NCBI GenBank assembly: GCA_964384555.1
Contig: CAYLLA010000002.1
Coordinates: 12,045-76,044, forward strand
From: CAG-390 sp964384555
Lineage (GTDB): Bacteria > Bacillota > Clostridia > Oscillospirales > CAG-272
Reading direction: 5' to 3'
Length of the DNA: 64,000 bases
Part shown: in pieces, positions 26,943 to 38,045 of the stretch
Position numbering within the stretch: position 1 is the first letter of the stretch
Layout: each line of letters opens with the position of its first letter
The notes under the pieces: generated by a model
Database searches by the model: none
The model's input: only the letters and a program-made list of their open reading frames with translations
Told to the model about the DNA's origin: nothing
Position numbers and translations under genes: made by a program

Positions 26943-28160
26943 TTATTCGATAATATCGTACATCCGCATCAGCTCTATGCGCTCGTGGCCGAGCTTTATC
27001 GAGCCGGAGGCACTGTTGTTCTTCTTGTCGGATCGTTTTTCCCCGGCATAGTGGCAGATGCGTTGCATCCACGCCACAGGCAACAGCCAGTGGTGCCGTT
27101 TTAGGTATTGGTACCGCCCCTCAAGGTAGCGGCGGGGAGGGAAGACCGAGCGGAGCAGTCCGCTTTTTTTGCCGCGGCGGTTTGACCTTACCGCGTTCAG
27201 CGTGACGGTGGAGGAGTGCAGCCGCGTGTAGTCGTTAGAGCCGAATATTCCGCCGCTCAGCGTGTCATGCAGCAACGGCTCAACGTCGATATCCGCACCC
27301 CAAGGATCGGATAGCGCAAAGTCAATGCCCAGCACATCCCGCGCTATCTTAAAGGCGGCATCGGCAAAGGTCGCGGCGTGGACCTCGGCGCACTGAAAGC
27401 GCAAAAGCGGCCAGTCGATCTCGTCAAAATAATTTTTTGCCCAAAGACCAATGTCGCAAAACTGGCGCAGGCCTATCCCGCAGGCCACAAAATGCTTGTA
27501 CGCGTGCAGGATGAGATAAAGCAGGTGCTCGTGCGGCGGCAGGGATAAAAAGCCGTCCGCCTCCACAGCTCGCTCGCGCGCGTTGGCAAAAAAGGAATTA
27601 AGATCGTCGTGCGCATCCTCGGATGAGTCAAACAGACGGCGGTGAAGCTCGATGTAAAGCGGCGTGCCGGCCTTGCGGTAGGAGACCTCGTCGGCGGTGG
27701 CAAGCGAGTCATCCGGCGTGTCGGTGGTAAGACCGAGCGACAGCAAAAGCTCGTGGCAGGCAAAAAACTCATCGTCGGAGATAAGCATGTCATCGTCGGC
27801 ACTTATGCGGTGGTCGCGCAGGGGATAAAGCCTGTCGCAAAGCTGCCCCTTGATCATGATGGGGTGAAGCCCCGCCTCCCGCAGCGCGCGGTAGACAGAG
27901 GCAAATTCCGCCGAGCGAACAGTCTGCCCCACGACCTGCGCGATAACTTGCTTTTTTGTGATGGCAAACAGCTCGGCATCCTCACCCGCCACCGGCAACC
28001 GCCGCAGATGCTCAAATATAAACGGTAACAGCTTTTGCTGATCCGCCAGCTTAAATAACGCGGGGAAGGAATCGTACTCCCCGGGAGCATTATCCGGATG
28101 CTTTCCGAATATCGAGTTCATGATAGCCATCAGATCGCGCTCGTATTGGTTAAAGATCAT
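26943..28160 (-). CDS. Nucleotidyltransferase-fold protein (NTP_transf_5)
   Basis: A 405-residue protein of the PF14907 type. The signature is HPIMIKGQLCDRLYP, then RISADDDMLI, the acidic pair of a polymerase-beta-like active site (about residue 110-130). The C-terminal half has the HLLYLILHAYKHF segment typical of the family. Such proteins recur at the ends of capsule and exopolysaccharide clusters, but the reaction is unproven. It is the last gene of the operon, 13 bases behind the flippase. Confidence 0.85.
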   Translation of the reverse strand: MIFNQYERDLMAIMNSIFGKHPDNAPGEYDSFPALFKLADQQKLLPFIFEHLRRLPVAGEDAELFAITKKQVIAQVVGQTVRSAEFASVYRALREAGLHPIMIKGQLCDRLYPLRDHRISADDDMLISDDEFFACHELLLSLGLTTDTPDDSLATADEVSYRKAGTPLYIELHRRLFDSSEDAHDDLNSFFANARERAVEADGFLSLPPHEHLLYLILHAYKHFVACGIGLRQFCDIGLWAKNYFDEIDWPLLRFQCAEVHAATFADAAFKIARDVLGIDFALSDPWGADIDVEPLLHDTLSGGIFGSNDYTRLHSSTVTLNAVRSNRRGKKSGLLRSVFPPRRYLEGRYQYLKRHHWLLPVAWMQRICHYAGEKRSDKKNNSASGSIKLGHERIELMRMYDIIE

Positions 28161-28173
28161 ACATAGTACCTTT

Positions 28174-29712
28174 TTAGTGTGCTTTGTGTAGTTTGCTCAA
28201 AAGTTTTTTAAAGTAGGGGGATAGCATCTCCTTGGCGGCAAGGAAAGTCTCTTTGTCAAAGATAGATGCCACGACAAAAAACAGCGGAACTATTATAACG
28301 CAGGAGATGGCCGCCCACAGGATAATGCGCGGGTATGTATCAAGCGCAATATGCGTAAATATCCGCTTGGATACAAGCGTTACAATAATGAACATCCCAA
28401 GATTGATCAGCCACCTGCGATATGTCTTCCACGGACTCCGGTTCAGTATCCGCTTGTTGGCGTAGATGATCATTACATTTGCCCTGTAAAATAAGGCTGC
28501 TATTGTTCCAAATAAAGCACCGTAAATTCCAAACAGCATTACTCCCGGAATTGTGACAGAAATATTTATGAGCATTTCGATAAGTGCGTGACTCTGAGTT
28601 TGTTTGAAATGTCCCGCTATATGTATAGTTTTGGCGGAAGATGTGCGGCTGCATTCAAGTAGGTATATAGATGCAAACAAGAATGGCAGATATGCATCAA
28701 TATAGTTTATATCGGTGATTCCGTTAGTATAGAGCTTTAAAAAAGGTGTGATAAACAGACAAGCAATAAGTATCAAGGAAAAAGACAGTGATATATGAAT
28801 AAGTTCAAATACATTTTGTCTTTTTTTATAAAGATCCATGTCTGCATACATTTGTTGTCCTAAGGCAAACGTTATTCCGTTGGCTATATTAGATAACAAT
28901 GTGCTTATCATACCAAAAAGCATGGTATACATGGAGTAAACACTGACAACGCTTAGCCCGCAAAACACAGATAACAACACAGTGTCGGTATTATTAAATA
29001 CCAATCCAGATACCTGATGCAACAAAGCGGAGTTTTTTTGAGCTATTTTGTCAAAAGCGGGCGGCGTTGATAAATCAAGCCATTGATAATGACGTTTGAT
29101 ATATATATATATATATGCCATTTGAGCGAGGCTCAAAACAGAACATAAAAGCTGAACCGCAACAACGCCAAAGCCGAGTAACAGCAGTATTATTTTGCCT
29201 ATACTTGTTAGCACACTGACAAACGTAGCTAAGTTTGTTGTAATATAACTTTTACCTTCGGCTTGGAGTAATATTTTATATTTACCCTGTAGGTAGTAGT
29301 TGATAGCTCCGGGGAGTCCGCTTATTAGTATTACGGCGACCATGGTGGAACAACCTATTGATGATTCAACCACTTGCGGATAGATAAAAGCTAGTAATAT
29401 TACAGCTATAAAATAGAAAGTGCCTGTTTTCTTATAGTATGCATGAGTAGCAGACATGATCGAGTTTATAGCATTTCGATCATTGATGGCAATAGGTTTG
29501 TATAAGGCTTGTAATGAAGCCATTCCAACACCCGCTTCAAGAAGCCCTACATATCCGAGAACTTGGGCAATAGAGTTTAAGAGTCCGTTGGCCTCAGATC
29601 CAAGATTAACAAGTACAAGCTTAGGTATAAGAATCCCAAGAGCTATTGTAATTACTTGACCTAAAATGCCTGTTATAATATTATAAAAACTTTTCTTTGT
29701 ATTAGATTCCAT
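28174..29712 (-). CDS. Oligosaccharide flippase (Wzx/MATE-like)
   Basis: A 512-residue protein with 12-14 membrane helices. The N-terminal IITGILGQVITIALGILIPK and LGYVGLLEAGVGMASLQAL segments are typical of polysaccharide exporters. It would flip the lipid-linked repeat unit to the outer face for the EpsG polymerase. The coding sequence includes (AT)9 at 29099-29116, read as YIYIYI (about residue 200, at the end of a helix), so the frame could be lost by slippage. As sequenced, it is intact. The ribosome site before ATG 29712 is weak. Confidence 0.88.
   Translation of the reverse strand: MESNTKKSFYNIITGILGQVITIALGILIPKLVLVNLGSEANGLLNSIAQVLGYVGLLEAGVGMASLQALYKPIAINDRNAINSIMSATHAYYKKTGTFYFIAVILLAFIYPQVVESSIGCSTMVAVILISGLPGAINYYLQGKYKILLQAEGKSYITTNLATFVSVLTSIGKIILLLLGFGVVAVQLLCSVLSLAQMAYIYIYIKRHYQWLDLSTPPAFDKIAQKNSALLHQVSGLVFNNTDTVLLSVFCGLSVVSVYSMYTMLFGMISTLLSNIANGITFALGQQMYADMDLYKKRQNVFELIHISLSFSLILIACLFITPFLKLYTNGITDINYIDAYLPFLFASIYLLECSRTSSAKTIHIAGHFKQTQSHALIEMLINISVTIPGVMLFGIYGALFGTIAALFYRANVMIIYANKRILNRSPWKTYRRWLINLGMFIIVTLVSKRIFTHIALDTYPRIILWAAISCVIIVPLFFVVASIFDKETFLAAKEMLSPYFKKLLSKLHKAH
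29099..29116. repeat. (AT)9 tract inside the flippase gene
   Basis: Eighteen bases of pure AT dinucleotide within the coding frame, currently in frame. One unit gained or lost would shift the frame by two. Confidence 0.9.
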
Positions 29713-29723
29713 GGATATTGTTG

Positions 29724-30908
29724 CTAATCCTTGCTCCCTACCAATTCATAAAACCGTTCGATTTCCTCGGTGTTGCCTTTCTTTTCACTTTGTTGATATT
29801 TTTTTATGTGATCGTATAATGCTTTATCGTTCATAAGTCGTTCTACACCATCGGCAACGGCTTGGGCGTTCATATCTACAACAAGTCCGTTTTCGCCATT
29901 TATCATTTGTTCGTACACAACATCAAATGCAGTTGTAACGCATGGTATGTTCAGCATACGTGCCTCGGCAAGTGTCAGACAATAACCCTCGAAGACGGAT
30001 GTTTGCACATATATATCCGCTGCGGCAATGAATGGATATGGATTTTGCTTGGCGCCGAGAAGAATAAAGCAATCATCAATACCATATGTGGCGATATCCT
30101 TTTCTATCGGCGTGGCATCTCCGCCACCGACTACGTACCACTTGAATTCCACACCGCGTTCCTTGAGGATCTGCGCGGCTTTAGCGGCAATATCATACCC
30201 TTTTTGGCGAACAAGTCTGCCGACAGTGGTTATCGTTATTCCTTGTTTTTGAATGTTGCATTCTTCCTGCGCCATTGTTGAGATAAGTGCGGCGTTTTGA
30301 ATATCCAATATTACACTACATTTTTGTGTGTACTCAGGATATACCTTAACAAAGATATCTCGTAGTTTGTTGGAAACGCATACGATGCCTGTGTATTGCG
30401 CGTATATGTCTCGGTCAAAATCTTTATTATGTCCCGCATCCTCGTAGTGTGCATTTACCCACGCATATTTCTTTTTTGCGTTTACCTTTTGGGCTACAAA
30501 GTGTGTAGGCGTACCCTGCCCCCAAGCTATTGCAACATCATACTGTTGCGGAAGAGTATGATATGCGGAGGCTGAATGCTTCCAATAAGCTTGCGTATCA
30601 TGAAGCGGATGGCCATGCCGTGCGTTTTTACGGAGTTCTGCGGCCGTTTTAACTCTTGCTGATATCCGTTTTACATCAAAGGAAAAGATCTGAGCCGCAA
30701 AGCTTTTACTGCAAAAAATGCTGTGATCAAGAGGGGGTAATATATTTATCTCCGCGGGGAGCAGCTCTTCAAACATACCTCCGCGCGTAAACATTTGCAG
30801 GGATATGTCGTATTTGTTACGATCCATCAATGTGAGTAGCGAAAGCAAAGCTTTTTCTGCACCGCCGCAACCAAGGGAATTTATAACAAACAGTATTTTT
30901 TGCTTCAC
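29724..30908 (-). CDS. Glycosyltransferase family 4
   Basis: A 394-residue GT-B fold enzyme: N-terminal ILFVINSLGCGGAEKALLSL, C-terminal domain with TVGRLVRQKGYDIAAKA and the nucleotide-sugar motif SVFEGYCLTLAEA with both Glu residues. The start is GTG 30908, with GGAGG seven bases upstream, overlapping the stop of the preceding gene by 4 bases. It probably adds one sugar to the lipid-linked repeat unit on the cytoplasmic face. Donor and acceptor unknown. Confidence 0.9.
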   Translation of the reverse strand: MKQKILFVINSLGCGGAEKALLSLLTLMDRNKYDISLQMFTRGGMFEELLPAEINILPPLDHSIFCSKSFAAQIFSFDVKRISARVKTAAELRKNARHGHPLHDTQAYWKHSASAYHTLPQQYDVAIAWGQGTPTHFVAQKVNAKKKYAWVNAHYEDAGHNKDFDRDIYAQYTGIVCVSNKLRDIFVKVYPEYTQKCSVILDIQNAALISTMAQEECNIQKQGITITTVGRLVRQKGYDIAAKAAQILKERGVEFKWYVVGGGDATPIEKDIATYGIDDCFILLGAKQNPYPFIAAADIYVQTSVFEGYCLTLAEARMLNIPCVTTAFDVVYEQMINGENGLVVDMNAQAVADGVERLMNDKALYDHIKKYQQSEKKGNTEEIERFYELVGSKD

Positions 30909-32026
30909 GTTTCAGCCTCCTCAAGAATGTTTTTTATATATGCCTTAGAACTCTCTGTGAGCGCGGAAAGGCGTTCTTTTACATGGGTGTAGTCTATTTT
31001 ACCAAGCTGAGCGAACTCGTTGGATGCCATACTGCTATTAAGCCCAAGCGCGGCGGTCAGATCCTGCATGCGCGTGTTTATACTGTCGCGGCGTGCGGTG
31101 ACGGCAAAATCCTTTTCGAATATGATCGAAAATGCTGTTGCATGAAAGGAATTTGAAAGCACAAAGTCCGCGCCGCTTATAAGCCCCAAAAACTCTTGAG
31201 GCCCAACATGCGCAAAGCACTTTTTAGCATAAGGTACATTAAAAACAGAATATATGTCTAACCCGCGTTCCGCCGCCACTTTTTGCGCTATACTGCGGAT
31301 CGTGGGATCGTTATCAAAATCATAAACAAGCAGATAGTTTTTGTTTTTTTTCGATATGGGGCGTGCCATTTCTGCCCAGTGATCTTGAGTCAGTAAAAAA
31401 ACAGGATCAACAACCGTACACCCATCGTGTATGTCCAACTGCTCAAAGATATTCAACGCCGATGATTCACGTACCGAAACGTGATCAAGTTTTTTTATTC
31501 GTTCGGACATGACAGAACGAAGTTCTGTGGGGATCTCCTCCACTGCAAAGCTTGCGGCATATGATGCACGAATACCATCAGAAACAAATTCAAGATAAAA
31601 AGCCGGATCCTTGCCATTTGGAAAAATGGGATTCCAAATTTGGTCGCTTCCCGCAAAATAAATATCTGCCTTTGGTGGGGCGGCGCACAATTCATCAAAG
31701 GATGAATAACGCCGCGTGAGTTTAAAGTATTGGGCTGTAAATGCATCAAAAGCGCGCTTGTGTCGCAAGCCCGCAAGCCTGCCGGGGAGTTTTGCCAACA
31801 AATAAAGCTCGCGTATCAGAGGCCGGTCATATTTGGGATTACATACAGCAGTAAGCTTGTGGTGACCGCTCAAATAATCCGGCTTGTAATCTATTATACC
31901 GGCCTTACATCCCTGCTTGGCGAGATATGTTTGTAATGCATACGCCTGCAAAGCTGCGCCGGCATTGTAAACATCATGACAAGTGATCGTTAAGGCGCTT
32001 ATTTGATTTTTCTTATCCTTCTCCAT
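30905..32026 (-). CDS. Polysaccharide pyruvyl transferase family protein
   Basis: A 373-residue protein of the PF04230 family: N-terminal ALTITCHDVYNAGAALQAYA, then YFAGSDQIWNPIFPNG, and C-terminal DFVLSNSFHATAFSIIF with the conserved His. These enzymes add pyruvate ketals from PEP to sugars, giving the polymer a negative charge. The start at 32026 is preferred over an in-frame ATG at 32086, which lies deep inside the preceding gene; even so, it overlaps that gene by 28 bases. It contains an A8 run (31344-31351) in the KKNKN segment. Confidence 0.87.
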   Translation of the reverse strand: MEKDKKNQISALTITCHDVYNAGAALQAYALQTYLAKQGCKAGIIDYKPDYLSGHHKLTAVCNPKYDRPLIRELYLLAKLPGRLAGLRHKRAFDAFTAQYFKLTRRYSSFDELCAAPPKADIYFAGSDQIWNPIFPNGKDPAFYLEFVSDGIRASYAASFAVEEIPTELRSVMSERIKKLDHVSVRESSALNIFEQLDIHDGCTVVDPVFLLTQDHWAEMARPISKKNKNYLLVYDFDNDPTIRSIAQKVAAERGLDIYSVFNVPYAKKCFAHVGPQEFLGLISGADFVLSNSFHATAFSIIFEKDFAVTARRDSINTRMQDLTAALGLNSSMASNEFAQLGKIDYTHVKERLSALTESSKAYIKNILEEAET

Positions 32027-32688
32027 ATTCTTCCCATCTTCGCCTTTAGTCTTACGCCAAGCGGCAACCAACTCATTGAGTACCAATGTATCGAGTAGGT
32101 GTTATCTGTCTTTTTAAGGCGGCCGGTGGCGCTGTCAAGCGGGTTAAAAAACTCTGCCGGGTAAACGTGTATGCCGCAAACTGTCTGCTCGCGCCCATCG
32201 CGCACAAGGCCAAAGCGCTCCATGATGTCGGTGTTAAGGTGGGGGCAGCCTACCGGCGTCTGCCGACCGTCCGGCTGAATAAAGTGCATCCTCTCGTATT
32301 CTTCTATCATTGCGCGTATCACCGGATGGTGCGCCTTGGCGGCGAGCACCTGTCCACTGTTAACAAACTGATCGTTTTCAAACCCGATGAAGCCCTCATC
32401 GGCCATCAGCGGCGTGATATCGAGTATCAGCTCAACATCTGTATCAAAATACACACCCCCGTGCTGCTCAAGCACTTTAAGGCGCATCACATCCGAGACG
32501 AATGCATATTTTTTTGCCTGATACGCCTCCGCCGTAAACGGCATGGCAAGGTAGTCGCAATTGTCCTCGTTCCATTCGATTATCTCAAAGTCCGGGCAAA
32601 ACTTTTTCCAGCTTGCAATGCAACGCCGGGCGAGCTCCGGCTTTTCGCCGCGCCCAAACCAGCAGTAGTGGATCTTTTTGGGGATCAT
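31999..32688 (-). CDS. Glycosyltransferase family 32-type (DXD) protein
   Basis: A 229-residue enzyme: IPKKIHYCWFGRGEKPELA at the start, FEIIEWNEDN, AFVSDVMRLKVLEQHGGVYFD, and the DXD metal/nucleotide-sugar motif in FDTDVELI. This is the capsular polysaccharide synthesis glycosyltransferase type related to family 32. It lies 5 bases after the acyltransferase reading frame and overlaps the pyruvyltransferase gene. Confidence 0.9.
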   Translation of the reverse strand: MIPKKIHYCWFGRGEKPELARRCIASWKKFCPDFEIIEWNEDNCDYLAMPFTAEAYQAKKYAFVSDVMRLKVLEQHGGVYFDTDVELILDITPLMADEGFIGFENDQFVNSGQVLAAKAHHPVIRAMIEEYERMHFIQPDGRQTPVGCPHLNTDIMERFGLVRDGREQTVCGIHVYPAEFFNPLDSATGRLKKTDNTYSIHWYSMSWLPLGVRLKAKMGRIWRRIRKIK

Positions 32689-32693
32689 ATGCT

Positions 32694-33738
<1,045 letters not shown>

Positions 33739-33740
33739 TT

Positions 33741-34934
33741 TTACCTCATCAAAGTGTAGATCTTCTCGACTTCCGCGCTGTTAGTATAGTCTCTTTGTTT
33801 ACAATTATCTGCCAGCTGTTGCATACGCTCCGGGGAGCGCAGCAGGGCGGCGATCCCGGCGGCACAGCTTTCATTGTCCATCGGGACGATCAAGCCGTCC
33901 ACGCCGTCCTCAAGCTGACTTGCTGCGGTTGCGTAATTTGTTATCACTACCGGGAGTCCGAGCAGTTGCGTTTCCCGCACTGTTACCGATTTCCCTTCAT
34001 AACGTGATGGCTGCACATACAGATCGCAGGCGCGCATGTAGGGGTAGGGGTTTTCCTTTTTGCCGAGGATGATCACACGATCCTGCATCCCGGCTTCGGC
34101 TATCCTCTGCCGTATCAGTGGCTCATCTCCGCCGTAGCCGATGAGATACCATTTGATATCCAGTCCCGATCCTACTAATCGGCGGCAGATGTCCGGCACG
34201 TTATCAAAGTTTTTCGCGTCGCAAAAGCGGCCAACGGATAGGAGCTTGATCGAGCCGTCTGGCGGCATATCCTGTTGCGGTTCCTCTGATTGTGTGCGTA
34301 TAAGCGCTGCGGGGAGGATGTTTTCCACCGTGCACACTCTGTCGGCAAGTTCCGGGAATGTGGCTGCAAAACCTGCAGCTACCTTGTCTGAAACGCCGCA
34401 TATATAGTCATACTCCCGCCACATCTCAAGCTCGGTGGTGCGGTCAAAGGATAGGGCAGTGTAATCTGTGTGTATCCATGCGGCATATTTTTTGGCTTTT
34501 ACCCGTGCTTTGGTGAAAAAATGCGGTGTCAAAAAGCTGATGGCAAGATCGTAGGTCTTGTTGGATATTTGGGGCATCGCGCCTATGGTGAATTTATGGC
34601 TGTAAGTAAGTGCCGTAATAGATGGCTTTTCGCTTGGATGTTTGGCATCAAAGCGCGCGGCAGCAAGCTTTCCGTGCAGTCTCCCCGCAAGCGTACCAAG
34701 CCGCCCCCGCTTGATAAGTGATGACATGGGGACTGCAAGGGATGCGTATTGCGGGATCTCATCAAGCACGTGTACTCGCCTATCAAGGTGGGGCATAAGC
34801 TCTCCCGCGTGGCGCATGAGAAAAAGATCCACATCGTATGCGCTGTAGTTTATAGAGTCAAGCAGCCCGAGTAGGCTGCGCTCGACCCCGCCAAGTTCCA
34901 TGGCTTGGGAGAAGATGAGGATTGTGTGTTTCAT
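33741..34934 (-). CDS. Glycosyltransferase family 4
   Basis: A 397-residue GT-B enzyme: ILIFSQAMELGGVERSLLGL at the N-terminus, KLLSVGRFCDAKNFDNVPDI, and the donor-site motif SRYEGKSVTVRETQLLGLP with both Glu residues. It resembles the gene at 29.7-30.9 kb in layout (both GG-x-E/R starts), suggesting an old duplication. It starts 3 bases after the phase-variable family 2 gene and ends 2 bases before the acyltransferase gene. Confidence 0.9.
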   Translation of the reverse strand: MKHTILIFSQAMELGGVERSLLGLLDSINYSAYDVDLFLMRHAGELMPHLDRRVHVLDEIPQYASLAVPMSSLIKRGRLGTLAGRLHGKLAAARFDAKHPSEKPSITALTYSHKFTIGAMPQISNKTYDLAISFLTPHFFTKARVKAKKYAAWIHTDYTALSFDRTTELEMWREYDYICGVSDKVAAGFAATFPELADRVCTVENILPAALIRTQSEEPQQDMPPDGSIKLLSVGRFCDAKNFDNVPDICRRLVGSGLDIKWYLIGYGGDEPLIRQRIAEAGMQDRVIILGKKENPYPYMRACDLYVQPSRYEGKSVTVRETQLLGLPVVITNYATAASQLEDGVDGLIVPMDNESCAAGIAALLRSPERMQQLADNCKQRDYTNSAEVEKIYTLMR

Positions 34935-34937
34935 GTG

Positions 34938-36061
<1,124 letters not shown>

Positions 36062-36063
36062 TT

Positions 36064-36957
36064 TTATAAACCCGCCTTCTTTTTGATATACAATGTCAAT
36101 AATAATCCCGCCGGCGTACACAGTACCGTCAGCAGTTTTTTGGGTGATTCTTTTATATAGTGTTTGTTGTGCGCGAGGGTACTGCTTGAGCAATAATGGA
36201 TGCAATCGATGATCAGTCGTTTAAAAGATTCGGGGTAACGCATCTTTATAGTGCGCCAAAACGCAAAACCTTTTGGGTTCTTCAAATATTGGCGCAGCAT
36301 GTTGTTGCTTGACCCATCCGGCTGATACTCGACATTACAGAGTACTGTATTGAGTACCGCAAGTTTGTAGTCCTGATCTATGAGTAGATATTTATAAGCA
36401 AGGCTTACATATTTTTCGCCTTCAAATGTAGGGTACTCGGGGTAAGAATTGATTACATCTGTACGATATACAAGTTTTTTATCGCCGGAGCCGCCGCGGG
36501 CATAATATCCCGAGAGAGTTGTTTCGTCAAGTCCATCCGGAAAGGCGCTGCCAATTATGTTGCCGTCAAGATCTGCATCTATCCCCACCAATCCGGCATA
36601 GTCGCGGGCTTTTACTTCTGTCCATTTTGTAATTATCTTTTCTACCGCGCCATCACTTAACATGTCATCCGAATCGATGCACGTGTTAAGTTCTGTGTGT
36701 ATGGCTGCGTATGCGACATTATGTGCAGTGTGCATGCCGCCATTCTCTTTGTAAATGTACTGTATTTCAAAGCCGTTATCCCGCTGTTGCCATTCCCTAA
36801 CAAGCTCGGCGGTGTTGTCTGTTGAGCCATCATCTACAATGAGCCAAATAAAATCTTTGCAGTTTTGGCGGCAAAGGCTTTTATATGTCCGCGGCAGGGT
36901 ATGTGCGCGGTTGTATGCCGGCGTAAAGATCGTAAGTGTCGTTTTATTATTGCTCAT
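36064..36957 (-). CDS. Family 2 glycosyltransferase
   Basis: A 297-residue GT-A enzyme. TIFTPAYNRAHTLPRTYKSL opens the fold, VDDGSTDNTAELV binds nucleotide, CIDSDDML supplies the DXD motif. The C-terminal 60 residues are basic and hydrophobic, possibly a membrane-contact tail. AGGAG lies 15 bases before ATG, a long spacing. Its last codons (AAG AAG GCG GGT) also provide the weak ribosome site for the phase-variable gene downstream, so the two are coupled. Confidence 0.9.
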   Translation of the reverse strand: MSNNKTTLTIFTPAYNRAHTLPRTYKSLCRQNCKDFIWLIVDDGSTDNTAELVREWQQRDNGFEIQYIYKENGGMHTAHNVAYAAIHTELNTCIDSDDMLSDGAVEKIITKWTEVKARDYAGLVGIDADLDGNIIGSAFPDGLDETTLSGYYARGGSGDKKLVYRTDVINSYPEYPTFEGEKYVSLAYKYLLIDQDYKLAVLNTVLCNVEYQPDGSSNNMLRQYLKNPKGFAFWRTIKMRYPESFKRLIIDCIHYCSSSTLAHNKHYIKESPKKLLTVLCTPAGLLLTLYIKKKAGL

Positions 36958-38044
36958 ATGCTTTTAAATAAAACTCCTGTAATTTTATAGCCTCATTGGA
37001 AATATCAAACTCGTGTGCGGCGATTTCGGTGCGCCTGTCCCGGCGCGGTGTGTTCCTCAGCTCGAGTATTGCCCGGGCAAAGGCTTCTGTGCCGGCGGAG
37101 AGGGGGGAGACATTAACAAGATCCTTACAAAGTACGCATTCCGCCGGTACTTTATCCGATATAACGCAAGGTAGACCTGCGGCTTGTGCCTCGACCATCG
37201 TGACCGGCAGTCCCTCATAAAGCGATGGAAAGGCGAAAACATCCATAGTTTGCATAAGCTCCGCAATGTCACTTCTCACACCGAGAAAACGCACCTTATC
37301 GGCAATGCCGAGGTCGCTTGCCTGCTGCTGCGCTCGTGCCATGCCGTCGCCGCCACCTGCGAGAAGTAGTGTGGAGTTGGGCTCTTGCTTGAGTAAGGCC
37401 GCAAACGCGTTGATCAAAAATGGGTGGTTCTTGGGTGGGTTGAACCTTCCGACATGACCGACAACAAAACTGTTTCCCAGCTCGAGCATATCTCGCACCG
37501 TGTTACGTGTGCACGGATCATAGGCATATTTCGTGGCATCAATGGCATTGTTGATGACCGCATAGGGGACATCGCCGAACATCCATTTTCCGGCTTCATT
37601 GCCGCAGGCAAATAGGGTGGTAGCATATTTTGATATGCTTCTTTTATACCACAGCTTTATCGGATATTTTAAATTTTTATCTTGATTGGAGCTATGGCTA
37701 TGCGCTATTCGAACAGGAACCGAGTGCACTTTAGCGGCTTTAAGTGCTACAGAACTAAGACAATCTTGGTGGACGTGAACGATCTTATAGTCGCGATGAG
37801 TGTCAAAAAAAATATTCAAGGCATTTAAGTAGGTGCGACTCCATGGCACGAGCCTTGGCAGACGGAAGATCTTGGCGCCCAATGCTTCTATCTCATCGTC
37901 ATAGGCGCCGCGCTCCTCGCGATGAACTATAAAATCAAATTGAACTTGGCTGCGGTCGATCTGTCTGTAATAGTTCATCAGCATAGATTCAAGTCCGCCG
38001 CGGTTCATTTGTGTTACGATCTGCAGAACACGTATGGGTGGCAT
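36947..38044 (-). CDS. Glycosyltransferase family 4
   Basis: A 365-residue GT-B enzyme starting MPPIRVLQIVTQMNRGGLES with GGAGG five bases upstream; an in-frame ATG at 38104 is rejected. The C-terminal domain has VGHVGRFNPPKNHPFLINAF and the donor motif SLYEGLPVTMVEAQAAGLP. Similar to capsule enzymes of the EpsF/CapM type. It overlaps the next gene by 11 bases. Confidence 0.92.
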   Translation of the reverse strand: MPPIRVLQIVTQMNRGGLESMLMNYYRQIDRSQVQFDFIVHREERGAYDDEIEALGAKIFRLPRLVPWSRTYLNALNIFFDTHRDYKIVHVHQDCLSSVALKAAKVHSVPVRIAHSHSSNQDKNLKYPIKLWYKRSISKYATTLFACGNEAGKWMFGDVPYAVINNAIDATKYAYDPCTRNTVRDMLELGNSFVVGHVGRFNPPKNHPFLINAFAALLKQEPNSTLLLAGGGDGMARAQQQASDLGIADKVRFLGVRSDIAELMQTMDVFAFPSLYEGLPVTMVEAQAAGLPCVISDKVPAECVLCKDLVNVSPLSAGTEAFARAILELRNTPRRDRRTEIAAHEFDISNEAIKLQEFYLKAYEQ

Positions 38045-38045
38045 G

